This document shows positions 21,006 through 32,107 of a stretch of DNA of 64,000 nt, piece by piece. The position numbers and the translations under genes were made by a program. Source of the stretch: Halichondria panicea (lineage: Eukaryota; Porifera; Demospongiae; Suberitida; Halichondriidae); the NCBI RefSeq assembly GCF_963675165.1, contig NC_087383.1:2572979-2636978 (forward strand), read 5' to 3'. Positions within the stretch are counted from its first letter, which is position 1. Every line of letters starts with the position of its first letter. The notes beneath the pieces were generated by a model, which was not told the origin of the DNA, made no database searches, and worked only from the letters and a program-made list of their open reading frames with translations.

Positions 21006-21973
21006 CAACTCACATCAACCTCCAGCATGGGGTGGGTCGATCACAGTGACATAACACACACAAACTGTGCAAAGGAACAGGAAAACATGATAAACCGGCA
21101 TTACGGTAACTTAAACCAACAGATGATAAATGGACTAAAATCATGAAAACTCACTAATAATAACGAGTGTTGCAAACTGCGATGTGCTAATGCATGCCTC
21201 TCACTTATAGTTTCGATTAGGGGGGAGGGGCTAAATGAGGCTATTTATAGTATGTAAAATCGCCAGCTATGGACCCCAACTAGTACCTAAATGTAAATTT
21301 TAGGGGAGGGAGGATTGGAGCTAGAGGGGGATATCCCCCTTCCCCCCTGTATGACACCCTGCTCACCCTTTAGAAGACTGCCCCCCCCCCCCATACACAC
21401 ACACTCACCCCTCTAGAAGAATGTCCCACCATAGCCTTCGGAGCTGTCTCCCTCCTCTTAGCAATCACTCCATCGATGTGTGTCTTGAGTACCTCGTTTC
21501 GACTAATCTTGGACGCTATATACCCGCCACTGTAGCATGTAGCACCACTCTGTGATGTGCCTCAAGACCTTTCTCCTTCACAGCAAGCTCTTGCAGCTGG
21601 TGTAGGAAGACCAGTATATTCGAGAGCCTTTGATAAGAGAATTCCAGTGTCAGGAGAAATACGAGTTGGTAGAAAGCGAGTGTGTTAGCAGGGCTAGTGC
21701 AGAGAGTTTTGGCCAGTTCCAGGAGATTGGTGAAGAGAGAGTTGACTGGTTTAGAGAGGAATCCTTTCAAAACCACACCCAGTGAGAACCCTACAGCCTC
21801 CAGACTCACCCAATCACTGCACAAGGGGAGGGTATAAATGCACGTACATGTAGCTGTAAGCACTGCACATGATTGTATACATAGTGAAAGTTAAGACAAA
21901 AGCTCATATGGACCTGTATAACTGACAAATAAAATCTAGTACGCCTCAAATGCACACTGAACATAGCAAGGTG

Positions 21974-21975
<2 letters not shown>

Positions 21976-22031
<56 letters not shown>
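21976..22031. repeat. (CA)n microsatellite
   Basis: Pure CA run beside the donor of EFR3 exon 9, same position as the ACGC repeat of copy 1. Confidence 0.95.
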
Positions 22032-22033
<2 letters not shown>

Positions 22034-22850
22034 ACGCACGTGTTGAGAGGAATCTTGTCCTTGTTGGCATGGTGATCTACGAGACGATGCCAGAGTAGGG
22101 CCACATCCAGCTGTGTGCTGGGCTCTCGAATGAGGAGCAATTGGACGAGGGAGGTGAACAGTTGCCCTGGGAACGCCGTCTCTAGCACTGATGCGTGACA
22201 GGTGTCAGCCACCGCCCTCAAACACTTCACCAGGGAGGTAGTCAACATGGGGCTGCATAATAAAGGAGACAATACAATTATGGAAGCATAAACACTTAGT
22301 AATGCACGCAGTCTATTGTGCATGGTCACATAATTATAAGCAGGTCATCCTCTATAATCTACTCAAAGGTTACTGCTATAAACAGGACTCACGAAGGCAC
22401 CAGAATCAGAGAACACGTACATGTACAAACAGTGTTTATGACAGGAAACTAAACACAAACAGCTACACAAATAGCTAAATAAAGCAACAGCTTTATAATT
22501 ACAATTCTCACCTGTTTGAGTGTCTTGAGGTGCCAGAGGATGTACAGACAGTCCAGTACTAGTGGTGGCTCCACTATCAAGACCCCCTGAGGCCACGGGT
22601 ACATAAGAGTTGATGAGCCCCAGTATATCTGGCTTGTGATAGTCGGGAAGGACTCCTGCAAACTCCCCCACAGTGATAGTGATGGATTGCTGAAAGGTCA
22701 GAGAGGACGTGAGGTCGGAGGGGCCTTCTGAAACGGTTTCTATGGAGATACGAAGGTGGCGGACCAGTACAGACGGACCTGCATGAGTGGACACGAGCTA
22801 AGTAATGTAAATACATGTATGCAGATTTAAAGCGTGGAATTAAACCACAC

Positions 22851-23071
22851 TACCGTATTACTAGAATGTTTTGCGAGCATCAAACATTTGCGAATTTTGC
22901 GAGGGTTGATCAATTCGCAACAATAAAATCCGCAAAACCTAAATTATTACTAGTAAATACACACGATCTTTGCCAGAACGCAATAGTTAGATCGCAAAAG
23001 GTCAAATTTTCTGCTGATTTGGCTCATTCGAAAAGGTTTTTCACCCGCAAAATTATTCTAGTAATACGGTA
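22851..23071. mobile_element. TIR element, family M4, in EFR3 intron 7
   Basis: TIRs CCGTATTACTAGAAT and inverted ATTCTAGTAATACGG between TA dinucleotides. EFR3 copy 1 has the uninterrupted CACACTACGTATAA at about 3,320-3,333, which proves the borders and the TA duplication. Interior repeats TTTTGCGA / TCGCAAAA. Non-coding. Confidence 0.85.
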
Positions 23072-23429
23072 CGTATAATTATAAAGATTAAGCCAGTGTC
23101 AAAACATACAATGCCATGTACAAACTTTAATAACAGCTATGAAAGTATCTACGAACGAAGAATAAATGCGTATAGCCTTCTTTAGAAAATGGCCCAAAAA
23201 TAGTGTGTGCAACCATACAAGTACTTTACCATGGAGACTCACCTAGAGAGCTGTCTGCTGCCACGGCAACACACTTAGAGAGTGTGCCGAGGATCCCTTG
23301 TTTGGTCTCCCAGGACTCCTTCACCTTGGTATCCAGGTGGTCCACTGGGGGGCTGTGGGGGTACATGATACATACTGTACACTGAGGGAGTCCATGTGAG
23401 TGGAAAGGTACAATACACATGTACATGTA

Positions 23430-23625
23430 GGTACCGTATAGCGGGTAGTTTTCGTGGAGTAAAAAATTCGTTCAACTCGAAAAACGGTGGTTTTTGTGAG
23501 TAAAAATTGTTTAGTCTCGTTGCCTGCACTGCATTCCGGTAAGCCACGCCTACGTTAAAATTTCGTGGAGGTCAGCTTGCCCACGAAAATTACCTGCTAT
23601 AATTACCCGCTGTCTTCGTGGGGGA
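23430..23625. mobile_element. TIR-like element related to M7, EFR3 intron 6-7 side
   Basis: Starts TACCGTATAGCGGGTAGTTT and ends ATTACCCGCTGTC. The inner part (CGTGGAGTAAAAAATTCG, CTTGCCCACGAAAATTACC) is a diverged relative of the element at 6,405-6,625. Non-coding. Confidence 0.55.
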
Positions 23626-25884
23626 TACACATGTCTACACTGGAGGGAACAATTGATCAAGAATAAATAAAGAGTATGTTGGACCTGAAAGCTATCAATG
23701 TTACATAACAGAATAAAGCAGAGAGTATCGAAATACTGTTGACAGTCCGTTATGGACAGTCAAGTCAGAATTCCACAAATTTTTATCAAGCGTGACGCAC
23801 TATACACTATGGTGAGAACACTTGGCCACCAGTACATGTATATACGTGTACCTGCATGGCTTCCACGACGATGGCGTACACACCAGCTGTGAATTCCTTG
23901 TCCGATATCTATAGTTTGTTTAGGTCAAAGTGTCTACAAGGGGAGCAATGGAGTGTTACTAGGAAATGAGACAATGGTTGTCATGGTACTGGACCTGCTG
24001 AGACAACATTGCACAATAGGTCATAGCACTTTACTAACATCAGGAGTTCATTAAGAATCCTAATGAACTCCTGCTGAATGCAGTTCCATTTAAGTTACAC
24101 CTATTAGGGAAACCACCTTGCCTACAAGTACAGTGTTGTAACACATACGTACGCACAATGTATATATATACATTAGGAAACCACCTTGCCTACAAGTAGC
24201 ACCGACGCACACAAGGCATTGACCGACTTACTGCAGTATTGGCTTGAGGACACTATCGATGGGAGAGAGTCCGGCAAAAGCGATAAGCTCCTGCAGTGAG
24301 ACTATCCTGAGAGTACCCCCCCAGACTGTCCCCCTCCTCCACAACAGGCTGGATCTCACCAGACTCTCTGTCAGAGTGGGAGGGAGGTTACTATTGGCAC
24401 ACACTGTATAAGTATCTAAGGCCATCAATAGGTAAGTTTGATACAGACTGAGGCTATCAACATTTACTCATTGAAGTATGTGTATTAGCCAGTGCTTCAG
24501 GAGTAGAACTGAAGAAAATTGTAGTGACTTTCCTAGACAGTATACCTTGACTGGCGACACTGTGACTGTGCATATTGAAGAGGAAGGGCGGCACTATCTT
24601 GTTCATGTGATCTAGGTCCCAAATGTTCATCTGGAGGTTGTCTTGCCGACCAATCTTCTTTATCACTCCCCTCAGCCCTTGCAACCCAGCCATCCGCGTC
24701 CTGTGTGAGGTGTAGTGGGGAGGGGTGGAGTTGGTGATGAAAGCAATGTTATCACAAGTTATGCATGTGGCAGAGCACCCTAAGGGCGGTACAGTTAAAA
24801 TATGACACCTAACACTTCGACCTGTGGCCACTCAAACTCATTTCATGTACACATACTCGTGATATTTATCGGCGTCGTCCACATTCTTGGTGAGGCTAAG
24901 AGAGGCAAAGCGGTGGATGAGGAAGTTGTACTGTCTGTGGTAGGGGGTGTTCCCTTCCTCTCGCTCGGCAAACTTCACAAACTGTGTGTGTGCGGAGGAA
25001 GGGTCGTCAATGTACACTATTAACAAAATGTAAAGTACATGTACATGCAATCTAATCGTGAAGATACACGTTCACTCTCTGCACTCACCCACCCACCCAC
25101 CCACACACTCTACTCACACACCCACTCCCACACCCACACACATCACACTCCCCCCTACTCACCGAATTGGTGGCCAGTTTTGTGTTGCTAGTTTCCAGCA
25201 TATTATGCAGTATATCCAGGTAGCTATCCACAATCAACTGGAGCTTTCGTGAATCACAGGCTGACAGCAGCTTCTCCGTCACTTGCAGAGCCACACTCAC
25301 ATGCCTGGGGGGAGGGAGAGGCATGAAAATGGTATTTTGTACCATGTTTGGGAGAAAGCCATTGGTTGTCATAGATATAACATTTAAAGTTCCCAGCCAC
25401 ATAAGATACATCATTTTCTGTTCCGGAGGTACGGGGATGGTCGATAAATTTCCCTAGCTATACATGACATGTCGACATTGTATACTGTACAGGTATGTCT
25501 CTGAAATAGTCGTCTAACCCGTTTCTCTCTCTTTTGCAGGCTCTGACGCAGTCTCAGAGCGAGGTACTCTCCAATATTGTCCAGATGGTCAGGGGAGGTT
25601 TGAACAAAGAAGAGCAGCTTGTCTATATTAGCAGACACAGGTGTGGGTGTTTGAGGGTCCTTTGGGAAGAGCCCATCAACCAGCCGTTTGTAGCGAGGTT
25701 TGGGGCAGCAGAAGCACGTCGCCATAGTTAGATCTAGTTTTGTGTCTTGATTGATTGTAGACCTAGCATTTATTTGTAAAACGTAGAGCAGAGGTTTTTA
25801 TGTAATATGTTGGCAACCCTGCGCTTTCTTCTGGGTTTCTCACCCGTATCGTTTGAGGTACCCCCGAACGAGTCGGGTAAGAAC

Positions 25885-26301
25885 TCAGCTAGTTAGATAA
25901 ATCCCCTTTTTAGATAGTTCGTCGGGAATGGGGATGGCATTCTGGCCTACATTGACCGTATATGGGACTTCTGGTCGAAGTAACGGAATAATGCTTGGTA
26001 TCGTCGGTAATGTGGGGAGGCTCATGCGGGTTTGAGTACGGGGGGCACTAGTGGATACGAGGGGAACATGTGCTAGTGAGGTACTTGACATACCTGCCGT
26101 TCCGGCTGTGTAGCGGTGTTGTTGGACTGCTGCCAGAATCCGCTGGTCCATTGCGGTGATGATCGTTGGTAACACCGCACCGAGGGCTGCCTGGACAGAA
26201 TTGGCAATCATGGTGTTGAGAGTTGTCGGAGTTGTTGTAGGGTTGGTGGAACTGATCGGCGGTGTTCCAGTTGAGGATGTGCTCGAGGAGGTAGTGGTCA
26301 T
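25885..26301 (-). CDS. Gag-like retroelement fragment
   Basis: ATG at 26,301, stop at 25,885, about 138 codons. Very Thr/Ser/Pro-rich start (MTTTSSSTSSTGTPP), a helical segment (MIANSVQAALGAVLPTIITA) and a tail PIPDELSKKGIYLTS-stop. This composition and the PIP-x-L-x-K-x-I tail resemble the N-terminal, gag-like part of multi-copy sponge retroelement proteins (from memory, not searched). No protease or reverse transcriptase follows. It sits between the EFR3 start and NLR-B, where copies A, C and D have the hairpin and IQGAP exon, so it marks a local replacement. Confidence 0.45.
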   Translation of the reverse strand: MTTTSSSTSSTGTPPISSTNPTTTPTTLNTMIANSVQAALGAVLPTIITAMDQRILAAVQQHRYTAGTAGMSSTSLAHVPLVSTSAPRTQTRMSLPTLPTIPSIIPLLRPEVPYTVNVGQNAIPIPDELSKKGIYLTS

Positions 26302-26547
26302 CTTCGTATAGAGAATTACAGGATAGATCAGCAAGGGAAATCTTGAGAATTATAGGATAGACCCAGAAGAGAAGTTGTTTTCTTGTTCTTTCACCGACTG
26401 CCTGACCACGTGTTCCTTGCGCATGCCCGTGTTGGTTGCAATTGGTATCTGTACATACTTCACCTGTTAACCACATTTAATCCTTCTGATTAAATTCCAT
26501 TATATTTCTGAGAGAGCTAGCTGCAAGGCACAGATTTATTTGCTGGA

Positions 26548-29506
26548 ATGGCCACTAAAGAGCAGAACCAAGGTATAAAGACTGTCATGTTTACTACAAA
26601 GGATAAACACAATGATTGCTAAAGCATAAAACCCTCATTGGTGATTGCTAACCTTGTGTGCTTGCTATCTATTTTCAGAGCTCACAATTGACGATCTGAA
26701 GACAGAAATGAAACTGACTGATGAGCAGCTCAATACAGCAATACAGGAACCAGATCTACCCGAGTTAGCAGCATGTTTCGACAATGTTCACAAAGGCTAT
26801 CTTGAAAAACTGGAGCTCTCACCTGGAGAACAAACTGACGTGAGGACTAGAGCATATGTAGATGGCACTCTGGCGGGAATGTTGCTGGCTCTGAAATTCT
26901 GGATACTGACCAACGGACAAGACGCCACCTTCCAAGCTCTGCTACTCATCATACTCTCCCTGCTCAAAGAAGACGTTGCTGTTCGAGTGTGCAAGTACTT
27001 GTCTGACAAATGTGAGTCTGTCATGTGAGAGTGTGGTCATTGTGGTACCATACGTTGTGGGAGTGATTGCAACCAAATAAGGGACTCTTCAACTTAATTG
27101 CTATTGTTACACATACAATTCTGTATTAACTATCACCATGTACCAGGAATAGTACTCACCTATTGTTTTGTTTCCCCAGACTCCACCACCTCGTGTCCCC
27201 CCTCCCGAGAGAGGGTCCTGCTGAACCACAAGCTGTCCTCGTACAGGGACTACCTACAAAGTCGCTACAGAGCACGAGTATCCACATCAGCCACACAATG
27301 GCCTCCTGTTCCAACAAACAAAGTCTTCAAACTGGCCATGATTCAGAAGGAGAAAATACAGAGAGGAAGAATCGACGATGAATTTGTTAAACTAACAATT
27401 ACGGGGAAAATTGATGATATTTTGCTTCAAAAAACTCAAATTGACTTAATGAATATTTTCTCTGAGATTGGAAATAGACAGAACTTTGTGTTGATTGAAG
27501 GAGCTCCCGGCTCTGGCAAGAGCACCCTTGCTCTACACATCTGTCAGGAGTGGGCAAAGGGGAAACTGTTCCAAGAGTTTGATATTTCAATCCTCGTGAG
27601 ACTGAGAGATCCCCTTGTTAAAGAAGCAAAAACAATAGAAGATCTTCTCCCTTGTAGGAATTCAACACTGGCGTGCCAAATAGGGGCAACAATTTCAGGG
27701 ACTGATGGCAAAGGTGTACTGTGGGTGCTGGACGGATGGGACGAACTTCCTTCTGACCTCCCTAGAGACTCAATCATTAACAAACTAATTCGACCAGACA
27801 TGTCACAAAAAGGAGCCCTACACGAATCAGCTGTGATTGTAACATCTCGACCGTCATCTTCGGCTGAGCTCCACCCACTAGTCTCGTCCAGGGTGGAGGT
27901 GTTGGGGTTCACTCCACATCAACTAGAACAGTATTTTACCGAGTGTCTGGAAGGTGACTCACAAGCTGTGCAGACTCTACTGGAGAGAATTCGAGAGAAC
28001 CCAGTGGTAGAAGGTAGCTGCTACCTCCCCCTCAATGCTTCCATTGTCGTTAATTGCTTCCTTTCTGACAACCACTCCCTCCCCACATCCAACCACGGGA
28101 TATTCACATCGGTTGTCCAAAGCTCTCTCAAGAGATACCTCCAGGAGAAGTTGGGGAAGACCACTCCAGTGGGAGACATCACATCCCCAGACTCACTGCC
28201 CTCGGAAATCAGAACACAGACCGTACAAATGTGTCAACTTGCATATCATGGGATTGAAGCCAACAAAGCAACATTTACTGACGGTGATTTGGCTGCTCTT
28301 CGCATTACGAAGGACATTTCAAACGTTGGATTATTACAAACTGTTCCCAGCATCATTAGCGATGGTGATCTGGTTTACTACTGCTTTCTCCATCTGTCTA
28401 TTCAAGAGCTACTAGCAGCAATCCACATCTCTCTCATGTCTCCCAAGCAACAAATTTCTGTATTCCAGAAGCTATTTGGTAGTCCTCGATTCAGTGCAGT
28501 CTTCCAATTTTATGCTGGTATCACCAAACTGAGAACTAGTAGACCAATCCTCAGCTTGCTACCTCGATTCTTGTGTCCAGTTCCAGCCACTGTTTTTGAT
28601 CTGGTCCAAAAGGTTGTCAAAACTGAGAAAGAGAAGTATGGTGAGCCAAAGCCCCTTTTGTTGTCCCTCATCAATTGTTTGTACGAAGCTGAAGACTCGC
28701 GACTGTGTGTGTTTGTGGCTAATCTTCTTAATCACAATCTACATCTTGATTACACTACAATGAATCCTATTGACTGCCTCTCTGTTGGATATTTCGTATC
28801 AGCTTGTTCCAACACCAGTAATGGATTCACACTTAGCCTCAGCATTTGCTCTATTGATGACCAAGGCTGCAAATTTCTGGCCCGAGGACTCTCCAAGTGT
28901 CCCAACTCTAATAATGATATTCCTACAGCAGGGATACACATTGCCGAGATTATCGAGAACACTAGTTCAATATCTGAATTGAATTTGTCTTTTAATGCCA
29001 TTGGTAACAGTGGACTTTGCACACTCTGTGCGGCCTTGTCCACTAACACATCATTAAAGAGCCTGAACCTGACCAATTGCTCACTAACAATATCAGACGA
29101 CAATGGAGCTGCCCTCTATCAACTTCTGAATACAAACAATTCCCTCGAATATCTTAGTTTGTATGGTAACACAGTGACTAGCTGTCGTCACATTGCTGCT
29201 GGACTTGCAGTTAATAAGACTCTGAGAACATTGTACTTGGATGACTGTGAACTGACTGATCAGAGTATCGAGGAGCTATCAACTGGACTGATCAACAAGA
29301 TTGAAACACTGTACATTTATGCTAATGCCTCAATAACAGAAGATGGAATGAAGACACTTGCCAGACATCTAACCACCCACTGCTCTGAACTGACACTATT
29401 GTTGATACCCGACCACCTAGAGTCCTGTATCGAGACAGTATTCAGGGACGCTAACAAAGAGAGGAAGAGAAATGGACTACCCGAGATTGGTGTGCATACA
29501 TTATAA
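26548..29506 (+). CDS. NLR copy B: Death-like, NACHT, LRR receptor
   Basis: Three exons: 26,548-26,572 (MATKEQNQ), 26,679-27,011 and 27,180-29,506; all phases agree (phase 1 introns, AG/GT borders) and give 894 residues. Residues 9-119 form an alpha-helical Death-like domain (ELTIDDLKTEMKLTDEQLNT). The NACHT NTPase has Walker A GAPGSGKST at about residue 227, Walker B VLWVLDGWDE near 300-307, sensor-like VIVTSRP near 340 and the winged-helix region after. LRRs occupy roughly 660-870 (SELNLSFNAIGNSGL and repeats of LxxLxLxxN). This is the bona fide NLR layout, expected to be a cytosolic pattern sensor that oligomerises on ligand binding; ligand unknown. AATAAA follows 30 bp after the stop. No lesion seen. 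Its 3' flank differs from that of A, C and D. Confidence 0.9.
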
Positions 29507-29535
29507 TACTTATATATACTAAATTATAATTACTT

Positions 29536-29541
29536 AATAAA
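29536..29541 (+). promoter_or_regulatory. Candidate polyadenylation signal of NLR-B
   Basis: AATAAA 30 bp downstream of the NLR-B stop codon, in AT-rich sequence. Confidence 0.5.
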
Positions 29542-29559
29542 TGTTATTTATAATTACTG

Positions 29560-30105
29560 ATTTTTAGTAATTATAATTATGTTTAGTTATAATTATATTA
29601 TGATTATATTGTTGTTATTAATTAATTAATAAATGTTAATTAATTTGTTGTGTTATGCATCTAATCTCTATCATTGGTCAATATAATTATAGCACATGTA
29701 CAGATGGTGACGAGTGAATTCAATGCTTCCCACTGACACGGAGAGCATGTCATGCACTAGCTGTATGTATGTAACTGAATACACTATTGTAATAATGCTA
29801 TAATCTCCACCTAGCTAGCCTCCTTCACAGGCTTTCAAGAGAAGTGCGGCCTGGGCCGGGATCGAGGCTAATCATTAATTTTATTCTAGAACAATTATTT
29901 GCTTCAGTGCACAGAAGACTAGAAGGATGTCAGCACATTACATAACTAAAAAACAAATCAGTTGGAATTGGTCAATATAGCACAGTAATAATGATGGTTT
30001 AAATTCAATTCTCCCTACAGTGTGTCACAGAGAGCTGTACGTATAAAACTGTCAATGAACACAATTTGCTAATGGGAATCCAATTTAACGCTCTGTCGAT
30101 TTTGT
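29560..30105. other. AT-rich NLR-B 3' flank
   Basis: No gene. 29,507-29,640 is almost pure A/T with short inverted TAATTATAATTA repeats; the rest is unremarkable. Confidence 0.5.
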
Positions 30106-30467
30106 TAATGAGGAAGATAAGCAGATTAACGTTCACTTTGGCCCTCCCAAACATCTTCATGATTGCCAGGCCCTCGTATTGCAGCTGAAGGAGGTCCTGT
30201 GTGGGGAGAAGAGAGGACAGTGAAACACTTCAACTGGTGTATAAGACAAAGAATGCATGTATTTGTAAGACAAATGAATACATGTACTTACATACACCGT
30301 ACAAGCATACCAACACTATACCTGACACAAGGCAGTAAACTTCTCGAACACTTTACGTACCTACCAAATTAATTCTACCTGTACAAACACCCTCACCTGG
30401 AGGACCAGCTCCACCTTCTCTATCTGCCTGATGTGATCTCAAACACAACATGTCTGAACCTGAACCT
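30106..30467 (-). pseudogene. IQGAP-like C-terminal exons, 30-kb copy
   Basis: 30,196-30,110 keeps the cleanest last exon: DLLQLQYEGLAIMKMFGRAK then VNVNLLIFLINK, without the 11-bp duplication of the 12-, 44- and 64-kb copies. Past the usual end the frame runs on (IDRALNW) without the normal stop. 30,467-30,397 is the preceding exon with the same 45-bp loss as at 16.9 kb, so copies 16 kb and 30 kb form one subfamily. Confidence 0.65.
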
Positions 30468-30469
30468 GG

Positions 30470-31800
30470 GCGAATCAGAATTCATAATTTCATTTCATTC
30501 ATTATTTTTTACCAACAAATAATTATCTAGTCCTGTACTAATTTAATGTACATAGATGCAGTGCATAATGTAGGCCACCGGCAATTACGACACGTGATCC
30601 CAGAGTATACGTTGAAGTTAGCCGCTCCTTCTCTTATTTATGGGCTCCTGGTATTAACAAGGCAACAAAGCAATCTAAATCATAACTTGGAATTGCCTGT
30701 AAAATGTAAACCCCTTATAATAAGGAAATTTGATGGGTGTTTTAATTGGGCGATTTACTGAAAAATTCCCAAATTAAAATGTTCTGGTGGACACAACGTC
30801 ACTGTATATAGTATTGTATTGCATTCGCCAAATAATTACCAAATTTCCAGCTGTACAGTACGTCAACTCTCCTCATACTTTGTTTAACTGAAGTGATTGC
30901 GATGGTACGTAGCTCAGCTAACTTGTTGCTTGATTCATTGTGGCAAAATGATATGAACTCAAACTTGTATGTATAGGGAGCTGAGGGCCTGTATTTACTA
31001 TCTTTACTATCTATGCATTTTATCCGGGTCTAACTACCGCTGCATATGTAGTGAATCAAATCCGAAAGGAACTTGTGTTGCTCAAAATTTGATTTTCCCA
31101 GAAGCAGCTTGTTGACCTCGAGCATCAAGTATAAATGAGTAGGAGGAATGATAATGCTGTGCAAGTAGAGTACATTCTTTAAGTTGTGTGAAAGTCTGCA
31201 GTATAGATAGTCTGTAAGATGCATCACTTTACTGTGATTTTGTGATGTGTGGGTGGTGCATGTGGGTGGATTAAAATAACACACAGACAGAGGTAATCAC
31301 TACATTGTGGTTGCAGTGCTCTTGCAAAGGAAAACCACTGTACTAGCAACAACTTCATTAGGAAGAGTATGCAACTCCACATACTTAAAACCGTAGTAGG
31401 CCGCCTGTTCAACCTTCGTCACATGCTGTCAGGGTTTCATAGGATAAAAACTTGGGGGGGGGGAAGGTGTACGTGCACCGAAAAATGTTGACCACACCTC
31501 TTATTACTTATTACATCACTATACATAAAGGTATAAACCCTGGCTGTCGTGAAATCTTAAATTAGGATGTTTGCAATGAATTATCAAGTACCTTTACAAG
31601 GGGCTAGCACATTGTATCTCAAGTGGCTGTGGTTACAATCAGGGTTTCATGAAGATGGGTGGGAGCCCTCGGATTTCCCAAAATTCCCCCCTGGAAACAT
31701 GAAAAATTAAAGATGTACCAAATTGTACAGTGAGATCTAGTACATGTAGCTATAATGATTATTCTACATGTATCAGTCAGATCAGTTGAGAAAAAGCCTC
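30470..31800. other. No gene seen; repeat remnants
   Basis: 30,500-30,590 repeats 17,930-18,000. 31,427-31,470 and 31,640-31,690 start CAGGGTTTCAT like M2 ends. 31,330-31,400 recurs inverted near 51,490-51,530. No exon signals. Confidence 0.4.
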
Positions 31801-31805
31801 TTACG

Positions 31806-31993
31806 TCCGTATAGCGGGTGTATTTCGAGGGTATAAATTTTTGTGGAAATGCCTTTAGAAAGGTTTTCGCGAATTTAATTTTCGTGGTATAGCGCCCTTT
31901 TTGCAGCATGCATGCAATATTAAATTCGCGGTTCATGCCTAATCCGCGAAAACACGAACATTTATACCCTCGAAATATACTCGCTATACGGTA
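31806..31993. mobile_element. TIR element, family M5
   Basis: CCGTATAGCGGGTGTATTTC and its near-inverse GAAATATACTCGCTATACGG at the ends, then CGAGGGTATAAAT / ATTTATACCCTCG. 188 bp, non-coding. A single end is present at 36,786-36,825. Confidence 0.8.
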
Positions 31994-32107
31994 CATCATA
32001 TCCATTTTGATCTAGCACATGGTACAGTTCAAAAGTTCAGACAGGAGATGTACATACATAAAATGGATGTGTACAATTATTATATGATACCCTTTCAAAT
32101 TTAAACC

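Larger units (their letters stand above)
21409..25725 (-). pseudogene. EFR3: EFR3-like, copy 2, with true N terminus
   Basis: Ten minus-strand exons: 25,725-25,519; 25,304-25,163; 24,981-24,857; 24,710-24,546; 24,367-24,232; 23,933-23,852; 23,381-23,243; 22,778-22,512; 22,252-22,040; 21,816-21,409. The start MATCFCC carries the cysteine cluster that is palmitoylated in EFR3, followed by RYKRLVDGLFP. Other conserved stretches are FVKFAEREEGNTPYHRQYNF, RMAGLQGLRGV, KIVPPFLFNMH and SVLKPILQ. EFR3 anchors PI4-kinase III alpha with TTC7/FAM126 at the plasma membrane. Lesions: TAG at 23,911-23,909 where other EFR3s have Trp (HFDLNKL-stop-ISDKEF); an 18-bp in-frame loss in exon 8 (DIFRTL missing); a deletion in exon 10 giving a stop after HATVAGI. 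The exon 1/2 and 8/9 junctions are out of phase by one base as I read them. The C-terminal third of EFR3 is not found. Probably a pseudogene, although 5' exons are well kept. Confidence 0.8.

Noticed and set aside
21976..22031. Cys/Val-rich peptide frames near 22 kb
   Set aside because: Produced by the (CA)n tract beside EFR3 exon 9.
27399..27912. Minus-strand frames inside NLR-B (and equivalents in A, C, D)
   Set aside because: Shadows of the NACHT-coding exon; no independent signals.
28035..28415. Second plus-strand frame inside NLR exon 3
   Set aside because: Out-of-frame shadow of the receptor exon, similarly 62,022-62,519.
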